A DNA stretch of 32,920 nt from an uncultured Clostridia bacterium (GCA_947382865.1 CANDBF010000018.1:1-32920), one strand, 5' to 3'; shown: positions 14,356-23,112, numbered from the stretch's first letter. A program made the numbers and translations. Notes: a model not told the origin generated them from the sequence alone.

Positions 14356-15951
14356 ATGGCAAAATACATATTCGTAACAGGCGGGGTCGTATCGGGACTC
14401 GGCAAAGGCATCGTAGCGGCGTCGCTCGGACGTCTGCTCAAACTCCGCGGATACAAGGTCGCCGCACAAAAGTTCGACCCGTATATGAACGTCGACCCCG
14501 GCACAATGAATCCCACCCAGCACGGCGAGGTGTTCGTCACTCACGACGGCGCGGAAACCGACTTGGACCTCGGACATTACGAGCGCTTTATAGACGAAAA
14601 TCTGACCAAGTTTTCAAATCTTACGAGCGGAAAGGTGTTCTGGTCCGTCCTCAACAAGGAGCGGCGAGGAGAGTATCTCGGACAAACTGTGCAGATTATC
14701 CCGCACGTCACAAACGAGATAAAGGATTTCATTCGGAAGAACGTCGAGCTCACGGGAGCGGACGTTATGATTACGGAGATAGGCGGCACAATCGGCGATA
14801 TCGAAAGTCAGCCTTTCCTAGAAGCCATCAGGCAATTTGCCTCCGACGTAGGCAGAAGAAACTGCCTTTTCATACACGTCTGTCTGGTGCCGTACATAAG
14901 CGGTTCGGACGAATACAAGTCAAAGCCCGCCCAGCATTCCACAAAGGAATTGCAGGCGATGGGAATAAGCCCCGATATCATCATCACGCGCTCCGACGGC
15001 GACTGCGGAGAAACGATACGCAAAAAAATAGCGCTGTTCTGCTCCGTCAAGGAGGATTGCGTGATTGCAAACATCACCGCGGACTGCCTGTACGAGGTGC
15101 CGCTCATGCTTCACAAAAACGGGCTCGACAAGGTAGTATGTCGCGAGCTGGGACTAAAAAACAAGTGCGACCTCGCGCCGTGGAAGACAATGGTGCGCGA
15201 TATCCGCTCGCGTAAAGGGAAAACCAGAATAGCGATAGTCGGCAAATACGTGTCGCTGCACGACTCGTATCTGTCCATTGCGGAATCTCTCAATCACGCT
15301 TCCTACGCCTGTCACACCAATCTGGAAATCGAATGGATAGACAGCGAGGAAATTACGCATAAAAACGTAGCGGACAAGCTGCACGGTATTCAGGGAATAC
15401 TCGTGCCGGGAGGCTTCGGCACAAGAGGAACGGAGGGAATGATAGAGGCATGCCGCTACGCCCGCGAAAACGATATTCCTTATTTCGGGATATGCCTCGG
15501 AATGCAGATAGCGGTCATAGAATACGCCAGACACGCGGCCGGTATAGCGGACGCCACGAGCGGCGAGTTTGGGGAGCGCGGCACGCACGTAATCGACCTT
15601 ATGCCCGACCAAAACGGCAAGCAGCTCGGCGGCACTATGCGACTGGGCGCGTATCCCTGCCGTATCGTAAAAGGCACGGGAATGTACGCGGCATACGGCG
15701 AGGAGCTTATCGAAGAACGCCACCGTCACCGCTACGAATTCAACAACGATTACCGCGCCGCCCTCGAAAACGCGGGACTTACTATCAGCGGCACCTCTCC
15801 CGACGGCAGCATCGTCGAGACCGTGGAGGTCGCTCCTAACCGCTTCTTTATAGGAGTACAGTTCCACCCCGAATTTACATCGCGCCCGAACCGCGCAAAT
15901 CCTTTGTTCAGAGCGTTTGTGCAGAGCGCAAAGAATACCTCTGCGCGTTAA
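14356..15951 (+). CDS. pyrG: CTP synthase
   Basis: This enzyme makes CTP from UTP, ATP and glutamine in the cytoplasm, the last step of pyrimidine nucleotide synthesis. The 531-residue protein has the synthetase domain first: KYIFVTGGVVSGLGKGI P-loop near residues 3-19, QKFDPYMNVDPGTMNP, HGEVFVTHDGAETDLDLGHYERF. The glutamine amidotransferase domain follows: LVPGGFGTRG, nucleophile in YFGICLGMQIA, and FHPEF near the C-terminus. Length is normal (about 530-550). ATG 14356 is preceded by CGGAGG at good spacing; the open frame upstream falls in the leader terminator and is rejected. A hairpin terminator follows. Confidence 0.98.
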   Translation: MAKYIFVTGGVVSGLGKGIVAASLGRLLKLRGYKVAAQKFDPYMNVDPGTMNPTQHGEVFVTHDGAETDLDLGHYERFIDENLTKFSNLTSGKVFWSVLNKERRGEYLGQTVQIIPHVTNEIKDFIRKNVELTGADVMITEIGGTIGDIESQPFLEAIRQFASDVGRRNCLFIHVCLVPYISGSDEYKSKPAQHSTKELQAMGISPDIIITRSDGDCGETIRKKIALFCSVKEDCVIANITADCLYEVPLMLHKNGLDKVVCRELGLKNKCDLAPWKTMVRDIRSRKGKTRIAIVGKYVSLHDSYLSIAESLNHASYACHTNLEIEWIDSEEITHKNVADKLHGIQGILVPGGFGTRGTEGMIEACRYARENDIPYFGICLGMQIAVIEYARHAAGIADATSGEFGERGTHVIDLMPDQNGKQLGGTMRLGAYPCRIVKGTGMYAAYGEELIEERHRHRYEFNNDYRAALENAGLTISGTSPDGSIVETVEVAPNRFFIGVQFHPEFTSRPNRANPLFRAFVQSAKNTSAR

Positions 15952-15969
15952 TTTACAAAATGTAACGTA

Positions 15970-16017
15970 AATATCATACATATGTCCAAATGTCGGACAT
16001 TTTGTATGATATTTTTG
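15970..16017 (+). terminator. Terminator after pyrG
   Basis: A long imperfect stem (ATATCATACA, then ATGTCC, 15971-15986, with GGACAT and TGTATGATAT, 15995-16012) is followed by TTTTTG. It separates pyrG from the kinase gene. Confidence 0.8.
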
Positions 16018-16038
16018 CAATTTTGAGTCATATATCGT

Positions 16039-16067
16039 TTGACATACGCATTTTTTACAGATAAAAT
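16039..16067 (+). promoter_or_regulatory. Sigma-A promoter for the lipid kinase gene
   Basis: TTGACA (16039-16044), 17-base spacer, TAAAAT (16062-16067), about 30 bases before the ATG. Confidence 0.8.
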
Positions 16068-16097
16068 GAACACATTGTAAGATAACGGAGATAAATT

Positions 16098-16967
16098 ATG
16101 TTTCATATTATCGTAAATCCACAGGGCGGCAAAGGCAAAAGTCTGAAAGCGTTGGACGAGGTCGTCGCCATTCTCGAAAAGCATCAAAGACCCTACATCG
16201 TCCATAAGACGGAACGTCCCGCTCACGCAACCGAGATTGCGAAGCAAATTTCGCATACAGCCGATTGCGACATACTTATGCTGGGCGGAGACGGCTCCTA
16301 CAACGAGGTGCTCAACGGCATAGAAAATTTCGACAACGTAACTCTCGGCTTCGTTCCCTGCGGCACGGGCAACGACTTCGTGAGCGCGAGCAAGCACCCA
16401 AAAACCGTCAAGGGCGCGATGGACGTCATACTCAAAGGCAATCGCGAGTATATAGACTTCATTCAGCTTTCCGACAGAAGATGTCTCAACGTGCTCGGCG
16501 CGGGAATGGACGTTGACGTTCTTCTCAAATACGCCGAGATGAAGCCCTTCCACGGCAAGGTCAAGTATTATGCTTCCCTCTTCTACACTCTTGCGCACAC
16601 CAGATGGCACAAGCTCCGCCTGACGGTCGACGAGGGCGAGCCTATGGACAAGAGCGTATTTATGATAGGCATAGGCAACGGGCGCAGTATCGGCGGCGGA
16701 ATGCCCATATGTCCCAACGCCAAGGTAGACGACGGCAAACTGAGCATAGTCGTTGTCAATGAAATGAAAAAATCTTTGATACCTTTCAGACTTCCGTCAT
16801 TCCTTACGGGCAAGCACGTCAAAAAGCCTTGGACGGAGGAGTTCGAGGGCAGCTCCGTAAAGATAGAGGTGCTGGACGACAGCAAGTTCGAGGCGGACGG
16901 AGAGGTGTTTGCCAACGAGCTTATAGACTGCCATCTGGTGAACAATACCCTCAGAGTTTTCAGGTAA
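16098..16967 (+). CDS. Diacylglycerol kinase-family lipid kinase
   Basis: A 289-residue soluble kinase of the DAGK/YegS/DgkB family, which phosphorylates diacylglycerol or a related lipid at the membrane surface. The signature blocks are IIVNPQGGKGK (4-14), MLGGDGSYNEVLNG (61-74, with GGDGS at 63-67) and GFVPCGTGNDF. GNGRSIGGGM and the C-terminal KFEADGE also fit. Length is normal for the family. GGAG lies 9 bases upstream of the ATG, and the promoter and terminators on both sides make it monocistronic. The exact lipid substrate (diacylglycerol, sphingoid base or other) cannot be told from sequence. Confidence 0.93.
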   Translation: MFHIIVNPQGGKGKSLKALDEVVAILEKHQRPYIVHKTERPAHATEIAKQISHTADCDILMLGGDGSYNEVLNGIENFDNVTLGFVPCGTGNDFVSASKHPKTVKGAMDVILKGNREYIDFIQLSDRRCLNVLGAGMDVDVLLKYAEMKPFHGKVKYYASLFYTLAHTRWHKLRLTVDEGEPMDKSVFMIGIGNGRSIGGGMPICPNAKVDDGKLSIVVVNEMKKSLIPFRLPSFLTGKHVKKPWTEEFEGSSVKIEVLDDSKFEADGEVFANELIDCHLVNNTLRVFR

Positions 16968-17029
16968 TCTAATCGCGCGAAAGCACAACTCGTAGAGAAA
17001 CTATATTGAATGAGATTTGCATGCAAATT

Positions 17030-17056
17030 AAAATACGCGCCGTTTGCGCGTATTTT
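17030..17056. terminator. Bidirectional terminator between the lipid kinase and DUF4097 genes
   Basis: An 11-bp perfect stem AAAATACGCGC/GCGCGTATTTT (17030-17040, 17046-17056) with loop CGTTT; an A-run and T-run are built into the ends. It serves convergent genes. Confidence 0.85.
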
Positions 17057-17097
17057 ATTATTTCATTCCGTCTTTAATCATCCGATTAAGCCTGCGT

Positions 17098-17949
17098 TTA
17101 TGCCAAAAGTTTTTCTATAATCAAATCGCCGGACGTGGTATCGATTTTATAATCGCATACGCCGTTTAGATAAACAAAGCTGTCTTCTCCGCGCTGTACG
17201 GTATCGGCGCTGAACGCATTCTTAAACAAACCGCTTGTCGTGGAATATTCCAAAGAAAAGCCTAGGTCGCCCGGCAGCCTCAGCAGAACGTCGCCCGAAG
17301 TTGAGTCTATAAACATTCTGGACGGAGACGACTTGCACGTCACCGTCACGTTGCCTGAAACGGAATCCGCCTCTACTCTGTCCGCATTGCACTCCAAGTA
17401 CAAATTCCCCGAAACCGTATCTACGTTCACGTCATTGGCAGAACATTTCAAATTTACAAGCCCCGAAACGTTGTCGACTTCGATTTCTCTTGCCGAAATG
17501 CCCATAACGGAAATATCGGCGGAAGTACCGTCTATATCGATTTCACCGAGGTACATGTCCGAAGGCACGGTGACTGTCAGATGCTTTACGAGCTTCCCGA
17601 CGGACAGCGTCCCCGACTTGGCGTATTTTATACGTAACGTTGTCCCGTCTACAAGATAGTGCATAGTAGTGTCGCGGCTTGGCTCTTCTCCCTCCGCAAA
17701 TTCGGAAAAAGTCACAAGACTCCCCGCCTCGCCGCAGATAACAGTAATCGTGCCGTTGTACCAGTCCACGTCGATATCTCTTATTTCGGAAATCCCCGCA
17801 CGACCGCTGCTTGCTACGGTATAGAGGCTTTCGTTGTCATAGGTATGATTATAATTATACAAATCACCGCAAGCCGCAAGCGCGCATGCGACAGCCGTTA
17901 TAAGCATAACGATAAGCATGATGGGGAATAGTCTTTTGATACGGTTCAT
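17098..17949 (-). CDS. DUF4097-type beta-repeat lipoprotein
   Basis: A 283-residue exported protein. Residues 1-27 are a lipoprotein signal peptide with lipobox LAAC, making Cys27 the predicted lipidated residue. The body (about 55-280) is a run of short beta repeats typical of the DUF4097 adhesin-like family: IDIDGTSADISVMGI, IEVDNVSGLVNLKC, VNVDTVSGNLYLEC, VEADSVSGNVTVTC, IDSTSGDVLL, IDTTSGDLIIEKL. The repeated (V/T)SG.(V/L) steps suggest a right-handed beta-helix on the cell surface. It lies 30 bp after the alcohol dehydrogenase gene with CGGAG upstream, so it is probably cotranscribed, although no functional link is evident. Confidence 0.9.
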   Translation of the reverse strand: MNRIKRLFPIMLIVMLITAVACALAACGDLYNYNHTYDNESLYTVASSGRAGISEIRDIDVDWYNGTITVICGEAGSLVTFSEFAEGEEPSRDTTMHYLVDGTTLRIKYAKSGTLSVGKLVKHLTVTVPSDMYLGEIDIDGTSADISVMGISAREIEVDNVSGLVNLKCSANDVNVDTVSGNLYLECNADRVEADSVSGNVTVTCKSSPSRMFIDSTSGDVLLRLPGDLGFSLEYSTTSGLFKNAFSADTVQRGEDSFVYLNGVCDYKIDTTSGDLIIEKLLA

Positions 17950-17979
17950 TGAGTAAACTCCGAATATGCTAGGCTGTTT

Positions 17980-19200
17980 TTACATAATCTGACGATAAAT
18001 CGCTTCGATTTCCTTCTTTCCCCACACCTGCGGACAGGGATAAAGCGGATTCGCCTCGCTGAGAGCGTGCTCTATCATCTTGGGGAGTCTCTCCTCCTCT
18101 ATGAGCTTTCCTCCCTCTCTCGTAAGTATTTTGGCGGGGATGTTCATAGACGCGTTGAGGTCCTCTATCCACTTGATGAAATTATTCGCCTTTTCGGCGT
18201 TGTCCTTGCCCTCTATGCCGATATAGCCCGCGAGCCTTGCGAGCTTTTTATGCGCGCTCTTCCCGTACGCTTTGAGCACGTAGGGCAGAATTACGGCGTT
18301 TGCAAGCCCGTGGGGAACTCCGTATTCTCCGCCGAGCGTATGAGCCACTGCGTGTACGTAGCCGACGTAAGCGCGCGTGAAAGCCTTGCCCGCAAGGTAC
18401 GCAGCCTTTTGCATCTGATTGCGCGCTTCGAGGTCTGAGCCGTCGTCGTACGCCTTTTTGAGATATTTATTGATGAGGATAACCGCCTCGACAGCGTCCT
18501 TCTTGGTTTGCGACGTATTCTCTCCGCCGATGTACGCCTCGACCGCGTGGGTGAGCGCGTCCATACCCGTCGTGGAGGTTATATGCAGAGGCAGAGACTT
18601 TGTAAGTTCGGGGTCCATAACCACGTATCTCGGAATGAGAACGGGGTCGTTTATGGGATACTTCTCGTGAGTTTCGGGATTGGAAATGACAGCGGCGAGC
18701 GTTGCCTCCGAGCCCGTGCCCGACGTCGTGGGAATTGCGACGAGCGGCGGGAGCTTCTTCGAGACTTTAAGCACGCCCTTCATCTTGGGGATAGACTTTT
18801 TAGGTCTTGCAACCCTTGCGCCTATACCCTTTGCGCAGTCCATAGCAGAGCCGCCTCCGAGCGCAACTATAACGTCGCAGCCGTTGTCGTAGTACATTTT
18901 AAGACCGTCTTCTATATTGCCGATTGTGGGATTGGGCACTACGTCGTGATATACGCAGCCCTTCATGCCCTCCGCCTCGCACGCCGCGAGAATGGGGTCC
19001 GCCATACCGAGCTTGAAAAGCCCCCCGTCCGTCACGATAAGTATGCTCTTGAAGCCCTCGCCTTTAAGGAATTTGGGCAGTTCCTTAATCGCGCCCGCGC
19101 CCGATAAGGTCTTTCTGTTTTGATTCCAAGGCAAAAACCACATTGCAAACCACATCGTCTTTTGAAAAACGCGGCAGCCGAATTTGTAAAAGCAATTCAT
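17980..19200 (-). CDS. Iron-containing alcohol dehydrogenase
   Basis: A 406-residue group III (iron-type) NAD(P)-dependent alcohol dehydrogenase, probably interconverting aldehydes and alcohols in fermentation. The N-terminal nucleotide domain has the cofactor motif VIVALGGGSAMDCAKG and PTTSGTGSEAT. The metal ligands are the Asp and first His of TGMDALTHAVEAYIG and the two His of YVHAVAHTLGGEYGVPHG. The 35-residue head (MNCFYKFGCR through FLPW) is seen in a clostridial subgroup and is kept because GGGAGGG sits right before this ATG. A sigma-A promoter at 19255-19283 serves it, with the DUF4097 gene downstream. Substrate is not deducible. Confidence 0.95.
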   Translation of the reverse strand: MNCFYKFGCRVFQKTMWFAMWFLPWNQNRKTLSGAGAIKELPKFLKGEGFKSILIVTDGGLFKLGMADPILAACEAEGMKGCVYHDVVPNPTIGNIEDGLKMYYDNGCDVIVALGGGSAMDCAKGIGARVARPKKSIPKMKGVLKVSKKLPPLVAIPTTSGTGSEATLAAVISNPETHEKYPINDPVLIPRYVVMDPELTKSLPLHITSTTGMDALTHAVEAYIGGENTSQTKKDAVEAVILINKYLKKAYDDGSDLEARNQMQKAAYLAGKAFTRAYVGYVHAVAHTLGGEYGVPHGLANAVILPYVLKAYGKSAHKKLARLAGYIGIEGKDNAEKANNFIKWIEDLNASMNIPAKILTREGGKLIEEERLPKMIEHALSEANPLYPCPQVWGKKEIEAIYRQIM

Positions 19201-19254
19201 AATCCCTCCCGATTACGCACGGTTATGCGTATCGCCTTTTATAGATATAAAATT

Positions 19255-19283
19255 ATTTTATCACCTATATCTAAAATTGTCAA
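19255..19283 (-). promoter_or_regulatory. Sigma-A promoter for the alcohol dehydrogenase gene
   Basis: Minus strand: TTGACA (19278-19283), 17-base spacer, TAAAAT (19255-19260). It follows directly after the terminator of the upstream XRE gene. Confidence 0.85.
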
Positions 19284-19284
19284 A

Positions 19285-19316
19285 AAACTTTTGTCCGCAG
19301 TTATAATTGCGGACAA
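19285..19316 (-). terminator. Terminator of the XRE regulator gene
   Basis: A 9-bp perfect hairpin TTGTCCGCA/TGCGGACAA (19291-19299, 19308-19316) is followed on the minus strand by AAGTTTTTTG. Confidence 0.8.
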
Positions 19317-19344
19317 CAAAAAAACGGCAGCGCATCCAAACAGT

Positions 19345-19575
19345 TCAATCGTTTTCCTTGCCGATGAGATAATCCACCGTCACGTCGAAAAACTCTGCCA
19401 GTTTCCAGCAATCCAGCACATTCGGTACAATCTTAGCCTGCTCCCAACGGCATATATTTGCCTGACTGGTGCATATCATACGCGCCAATCCGTGCTGTGA
19501 AAGCCCTTTTTCCTCTCTCAATTCCTTTATACGGTTGTGTGAAAACATATACTCCATGTTATGTATCATATACAT
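19345..19575 (-). CDS. Small XRE-family transcriptional regulator
   Basis: A protein of at most 76 residues that is essentially one Cro/C1-type helix-turn-helix: RIKELREEKGLSQHGLARMI, then TSQANICRWEQAKIVP, ending FFDVTVDYLIGKEND. None of the three in-frame ATG codons (19575, 19557, 19548) has a clear ribosome site, so the start is uncertain. The 19548 start (MFSHNRIK) fits the usual family length best. The upstream region is dense in TGTAT/ATACA elements, including a perfect 14-bp palindrome, so it probably represses itself and the divergent transcript. Similar small regulators occur in both chromosomal and mobile contexts. Confidence 0.85.
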   Translation of the reverse strand: MYMIHNMEYMFSHNRIKELREEKGLSQHGLARMICTSQANICRWEQAKIVPNVLDCWKLAEFFDVTVDYLIGKEND

Positions 19576-19604
19576 ATATGTATAAATTTATTATAAAGGA
19601 TACG

Positions 19605-19651
19605 TTTTTGTATCATATTTGCTTGACTGATACAAATTTGTATATTATCAT
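19605..19651 (+). promoter_or_regulatory. Divergent promoter with palindromic operator
   Basis: TTGACT (19623-19628) is followed by a perfect palindrome ATACAAATTTGTAT (19630-19643) filling the spacer, then TATCAT (19646-19651). Further TGTAT-type half sites lie at about 19565-19585 and 19608-19614. The layout fits an operator for the adjacent XRE regulator that blocks a rightward promoter. Confidence 0.6.
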
Positions 19652-19678
19652 AATGTCATCAAACAAAGGAGAAAAGTT

Positions 19679-19744
19679 ATGCCATCAGTGCGCGAAAACG
19701 CCCATATTCCGAGCCGCCCAGTGTACTTACGTACACGACGGTAA
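19679..19744 (+). CDS. Possible 21-residue micropeptide read through a palindromic repeat
   Basis: ATG 19679 has an excellent ribosome site (AAAGGAG, 7-base spacing) and follows the operator-controlled promoter. However, nearly all of its 21 codons (MPSVRENAHIPSR onward) lie in repeat copy A, which recurs 122 bp downstream as non-coding palindrome. The peptide is very basic at its end (RTRR). Either it is a real short peptide whose coding part was overwritten by a repeat insertion, or a start left after the original gene was lost. I lean to the latter. Confidence 0.3.
   Translation: MPSVRENAHIPSRPVYLRTRR
19685..19742. repeat. Palindromic repeat, copy A
   Basis: The first 34 bases (19685-19718) are identical to 19807-19840 of copy B. 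They are followed by a hairpin GTGTAC-TTAC-GTACAC where copy B has ACGTAC-TGAC-GTACGT. Two base pairs differ but pairing is kept, so the structure has been conserved. Confidence 0.8.
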
Positions 19745-19786
19745 GCAAAAAGAAAAAGCAGGTCGCCGACAAGCCTAATTAAACGT

Positions 19787-19912
19787 AAAAACCGCGATAT
19801 TTGGATTCAGTGCGCGAAAACGCCCATATTCCGAGCCGCCTAACGTACTGACGTACGTGACGGCGAGGAATATGGGCGTTGACAATGCAATGCGCCAAAT
19901 AGCGCGGTTTTT
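19787..19912. repeat. Long palindromic repeat, copy B, between the XRE and gap genes
   Basis: A roughly 126-bp imperfect palindrome. The outer arms (AAAACCGCGATATTTGG, and CCAAATAGCGCGGTTTT in reverse) enclose AACGCCCATATTCC/GGAATATGGGCGTT. The centre is the ACGTAC-TGAC-GTACGT tip. It ends exactly at the gap stop codon, and its T-rich end would let it terminate gap. The size and nesting look like a MITE- or REP-class element rather than an ordinary terminator. Confidence 0.8.
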
Positions 19913-20962
19913 TTACAGCTCGGAGAAGTACTTAATGGTACGCACCATCTGACTCGTATAGCTGTTCTCGTTGTCGTACCATGACACGACCTGAACCTGA
20001 GTGAGACCGTTGCCTATAGGCGCGACCATCGTCTGCGTTGCGTCGAAGATAGAGCCGTAGGTGCTGCCGATGATATCGCTGGACACAATCTGGTCGGTGT
20101 TGTAGGCATAGGACTCGGTTGCGGCGGCCTTCATTGCGGCGTTGATGCCGTCTACCGTCGCTTCACCCTCTACAACCGCGATAAGGATTGTCGTGGAGCC
20201 GGTGGGGGTGGGAACGCGCTGTGCGGAGCCGATGAGCTTGCCGTTGAGCTCGGGGATGACGAGACCGATTGCCTTCGCCGCGCCCGTGCTGTTGGGAACG
20301 ATATTGCAAGCCGCAGCTCTGGAACGACGCAGGTCGCCCTTTCTCTGCGGTCCGTCAAGAGGCATCTGGTCGCCCGTATACGCGTGTACGGTGGTCATGA
20401 TACCGGACTTGATGGGCATATAGTCGTTGAGCGCCTTCGCCATAGGAGCGAGGCAGTTGGTGGTGCAGCTTGCCGCCGAAATGATATTGTCGCTTGCTTT
20501 GAGCGTCTTGTGGTTGACGTTGTAGACGATTGTGGGAAGGTCGTTGCCCGCGGGAGCGGAGATGACTACCTTGCGCGCGCCTGCGTCAATATGCGCCTGC
20601 GCCTTCGCCTTAGAGGTGTAGAAGCCCGTGCATTCGAGCACTACGTCCACGCCCAGCTCGCCCCAAGGGAGCTCTGCGGCTTTCGCCTTGGCATAAATGG
20701 TTATTTTCTTGCCGTCGACCACAATGTAGCCGTCCTCTTTCACGGAACCGTCCTCGTTGAGCACAGCCTCGCAGCTCTCGACCGAGTGAGAGTTTGCATA
20801 GTTGCCCTGCGTCGAATCGTACTTCAACAGATGAGCAAGCATCTTGGGGCTTGTCAAATCGTTGATAGCGACGACTTCATATCCGTCCGCGCCGAACATC
20901 TGTCTGAAAGCGAGACGACCGATACGGCCAAAACCGTTGATAGCGACTTTTACGTTTGCCAT
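19913..20962 (-). CDS. gap: Glyceraldehyde-3-phosphate dehydrogenase
   Basis: The glycolytic enzyme that oxidises glyceraldehyde-3-phosphate to 1,3-bisphosphoglycerate using NAD. The 349-residue protein has the Rossmann start [17 protein letters not shown]. The active-site block is SAASCTTNC with catalytic Cys166; [10 protein letters not shown] holds the partner His, and [20 protein letters not shown] and WYDNENSY follow. Length is slightly above the usual 335 because of short insertions (for example [19 protein letters not shown]). The ribosome site is GGAGG, with a sigma-A promoter at 21016-21044. The gene is alone here; no other glycolytic genes follow. Confidence 0.98.
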   Translation of the reverse strand: MANVKVAINGFGRIGRLAFRQMFGADGYEVVAINDLTSPKMLAHLLKYDSTQGNYANSHSVESCEAVLNEDGSVKEDGYIVVDGKKITIYAKAKAAELPWGELGVDVVLECTGFYTSKAKAQAHIDAGARKVVISAPAGNDLPTIVYNVNHKTLKASDNIISAASCTTNCLAPMAKALNDYMPIKSGIMTTVHAYTGDQMPLDGPQRKGDLRRSRAAACNIVPNSTGAAKAIGLVIPELNGKLIGSAQRVPTPTGSTTILIAVVEGEATVDGINAAMKAAATESYAYNTDQIVSSDIIGSTYGSIFDATQTMVAPIGNGLTQVQVVSWYDNENSYTSQMVRTIKYFSEL

Positions 20963-21015
20963 AATTTGTATTCCTCCAATAGGTTATCGAAATAGCGACC
21001 TTTTCGGTCGTCATC

Positions 21016-21044
21016 ATTTTACAATTATTAGAAAAAATTAGCAA
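21016..21044 (-). promoter_or_regulatory. Sigma-A promoter for gap
   Basis: Minus strand: TTGCTA (21039-21044), 17-base spacer, TAAAAT (21016-21021). The leader of about 45 nt contains a small CGACC/GGTCG hairpin (20997-21012 region). Confidence 0.75.
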
Positions 21045-21109
21045 GCGTTTTGATAAAAAAGTATCGATTTATGAATTATATATAAATATTGTTGTTTATC
21101 AAGATAAGG

Positions 21110-21290
21110 GGAACGTGGTCTGCAATGGGTGTACGGCGGGTACTCTAAATAGAAATACCCCCTCTTTCCCTGCGGCTCCCACCACTCGAATTTGTGAGTT
21201 TGCGCTCAAAACAAAACTCGCATTTATGCGATTTTGTGTCCCGCAATACTGCGCAAAAATATTTTGCGCAGTATTAGGGTTGACGTTTGA
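21110..21290. repeat. Intergenic repeat fragment and hairpins between gap and the flavodiiron gene
   Basis: No gene is supportable here. 21133-21150 (ACGGCGGGTACTCTAAAT) recurs at 31025-31042 with one mismatch, and the following C-rich tract is also similar, so this is a dispersed element. Two hairpins follow: CAAAACTCGCAT/ATGCGATTTTG near 21211-21237 and a perfect 14-bp AATACTGCGCAAAA/TTTTGCGCAGTATT at 21245-21275. The latter may terminate the flavodiiron transcript. Confidence 0.65.
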
Positions 21291-21296
21291 CACAAA

Positions 21297-23084
21297 TCAC
21301 AATTTTTCAAAATCGGCAACGCCGTGCTTACATAACGGACATATATAATCCTCCGGCAACTCGTCGCCCTCGTAGACGTAGCCGCAAATCTTGCACACCC
21401 AGCCTTTCTTGCCCTCGGTCTGCGGACGGGGCTTGACATTGTTCTGATAATAGTTGTAGGTCATCGTCTCCGTGGAGGATATGACGCGCGACTCGGTTAC
21501 GGTGCAGACAAACATTCCGTGCGTGTCGAGGTCGATATATCTTTCCACTTTCAAAGACATAAAGGAGTTGATATATCTGGGCAGGAACGCGACTCCGTTG
21601 TCGGAGCGCAAAATCTGCTCCTCCGTCGCGAACTTGTCCGTATCCCTGCCGCTATGGAAGCCGAACTGCTCGAACACCGAGAACGGCGCTTCCGTGGACA
21701 GGCAGTTTACGTTGAGCACGCCCGTCTTTTTGATGATTTCGTGAGAATAATTCGCCTTGTTGATTGCGACGCCTATGCGGTTGGGGGAATTGGTAAGCTG
21801 GGTTACGGTGTTGACGATAAGCCCGTTGTCCTTGTCTCCGTCCCTCGAAGTCACGACGTACAGCCCGTAGCCGATATTGAAAAGCGCGGAGAGGTCGTTT
21901 TTATCCGCAGACTCGGAACGGGCGACGTAATCTCTGCAAAGCTCGCTCGAAAGCGCCTCTATCTGCGCTTCGGACTCGGCGTTGAGCGCGGACGTTATGC
22001 GTACGGTGTTTTCGGCATATGTAAGGTTCTTGCAACCTTCCAGCATACCCTTCATAACCTTTGTCGCAAGAGGCGCCCAGCTTCCGTTTTCGATAAACGC
22101 GACGTGCCTGTTCTGCCAGTTGCGCTCGGTCAGGTGGTTGATAAACTCTCTCATAAACGGGAATATATCCGCGTTGTACGTGGTCGTTGCAAACACGATT
22201 TTGCCGTACTTGAACGCGTCCTCGACCGCCTCCGCCATATCGTCGCGCGCGAGGTCGAACAGAGCTACGTGCTCGCACCCCTTTTGCTCGCACTTTTCTG
22301 CAAGCAACCGGACGGCGGCTTTCGTATGACCGTAAACGGAAGTGTACGCGATGACGATGCCGTCCTTTTCCGCCTGATATGACGACCAGACGTTGTAAAG
22401 GTTGATATAATATCCCAAATTGTCTGTGAGTACGGGACCGTGCAAGGGGCAGATAATATTTATATCCAGAGCCGCCGCCTTTTTAAGCAGAGCCTGCACC
22501 TGCGCGCCGTACTTGCCTACGATGCCGAAATAATATCTTCTCGCCTCGCAAGCCCACTCCTCGTCCACGTCGAGCGCGCCGAACTTGCCGAAGCCGTCCG
22601 CCGAGAACAGCACCTTGTCCGTCGAATCGTAGGTTACGATGACCTCGGGCCAGTGCACCATAGGCGCGGTGACGAAGGTCAGATTGTGCTTGCCGAGAGG
22701 CAGCGTATCACCCTCGCCCACCACTATGCGGCGGTCCTCATAGCCCGTGCCGAAGAAATTTTCCATCATCTTGAACGCCTTTTGCGAGGATACGACCGTC
22801 GCGCATTTGTAGGTATTCAAAAACTTCGCGATATTTGCGGAGTGGTCGGGCTCCATATGCTGGACTATAAGATACTCGGGAGTTTTTCCGCCGAGAGCCG
22901 ACGAAATATTTGCCAGCCACTCGTCGCCGAAGCGCGCGTCCACGGTGTCCATAACCGCGATTTTCTTATCGACAATAGCATAGGAATTGTACGCCATTCC
23001 GTTTTCTACGACGTACTGTCCCTCAAACAAATCCACCTCGTGATCGTTTACGCCTATGTACTTGATATCATCTGTAATATACAT
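21297..23084 (-). CDS. Flavodiiron protein fused to flavin reductase and rubredoxin domains
   Basis: A 595-residue cytoplasmic O2/NO-detoxifying protein of anaerobes. Order: metallo-beta-lactamase domain with diiron ligands H76, E78, D80, H81 (HMEPDH), H144, D163 and H215; flavodoxin domain (about 243-385, VIAYTSVYGHTKAA). A flavin-reductase-like FMN domain (about 405-550) follows. The C-terminal rubredoxin has C564, C567, C582 and C585 (CKIC, CPLC). The fusion puts the electron chain from NAD(P)H or reduced partner to the diiron site in one chain. ATG 23084 is preceded by AGGAGG; the open frame continues 54 codons upstream across the promoter and is rejected. Monocistronic. Confidence 0.95.
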   Translation of the reverse strand: MYITDDIKYIGVNDHEVDLFEGQYVVENGMAYNSYAIVDKKIAVMDTVDARFGDEWLANISSALGGKTPEYLIVQHMEPDHSANIAKFLNTYKCATVVSSQKAFKMMENFFGTGYEDRRIVVGEGDTLPLGKHNLTFVTAPMVHWPEVIVTYDSTDKVLFSADGFGKFGALDVDEEWACEARRYYFGIVGKYGAQVQALLKKAAALDINIICPLHGPVLTDNLGYYINLYNVWSSYQAEKDGIVIAYTSVYGHTKAAVRLLAEKCEQKGCEHVALFDLARDDMAEAVEDAFKYGKIVFATTTYNADIFPFMREFINHLTERNWQNRHVAFIENGSWAPLATKVMKGMLEGCKNLTYAENTVRITSALNAESEAQIEALSSELCRDYVARSESADKNDLSALFNIGYGLYVVTSRDGDKDNGLIVNTVTQLTNSPNRIGVAINKANYSHEIIKKTGVLNVNCLSTEAPFSVFEQFGFHSGRDTDKFATEEQILRSDNGVAFLPRYINSFMSLKVERYIDLDTHGMFVCTVTESRVISSTETMTYNYYQNNVKPRPQTEGKKGWVCKICGYVYEGDELPEDYICPLCKHGVADFEKL

Positions 23085-23112
23085 AAATAAAGTCCTCCTG
23101 AAAGTCGCCAAG

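Noticed and set aside
19685..19912. Palindromic repeats as a retron or group II intron
   Set aside because: No reverse transcriptase is encoded in the window, and the structure is a simple nested palindrome.
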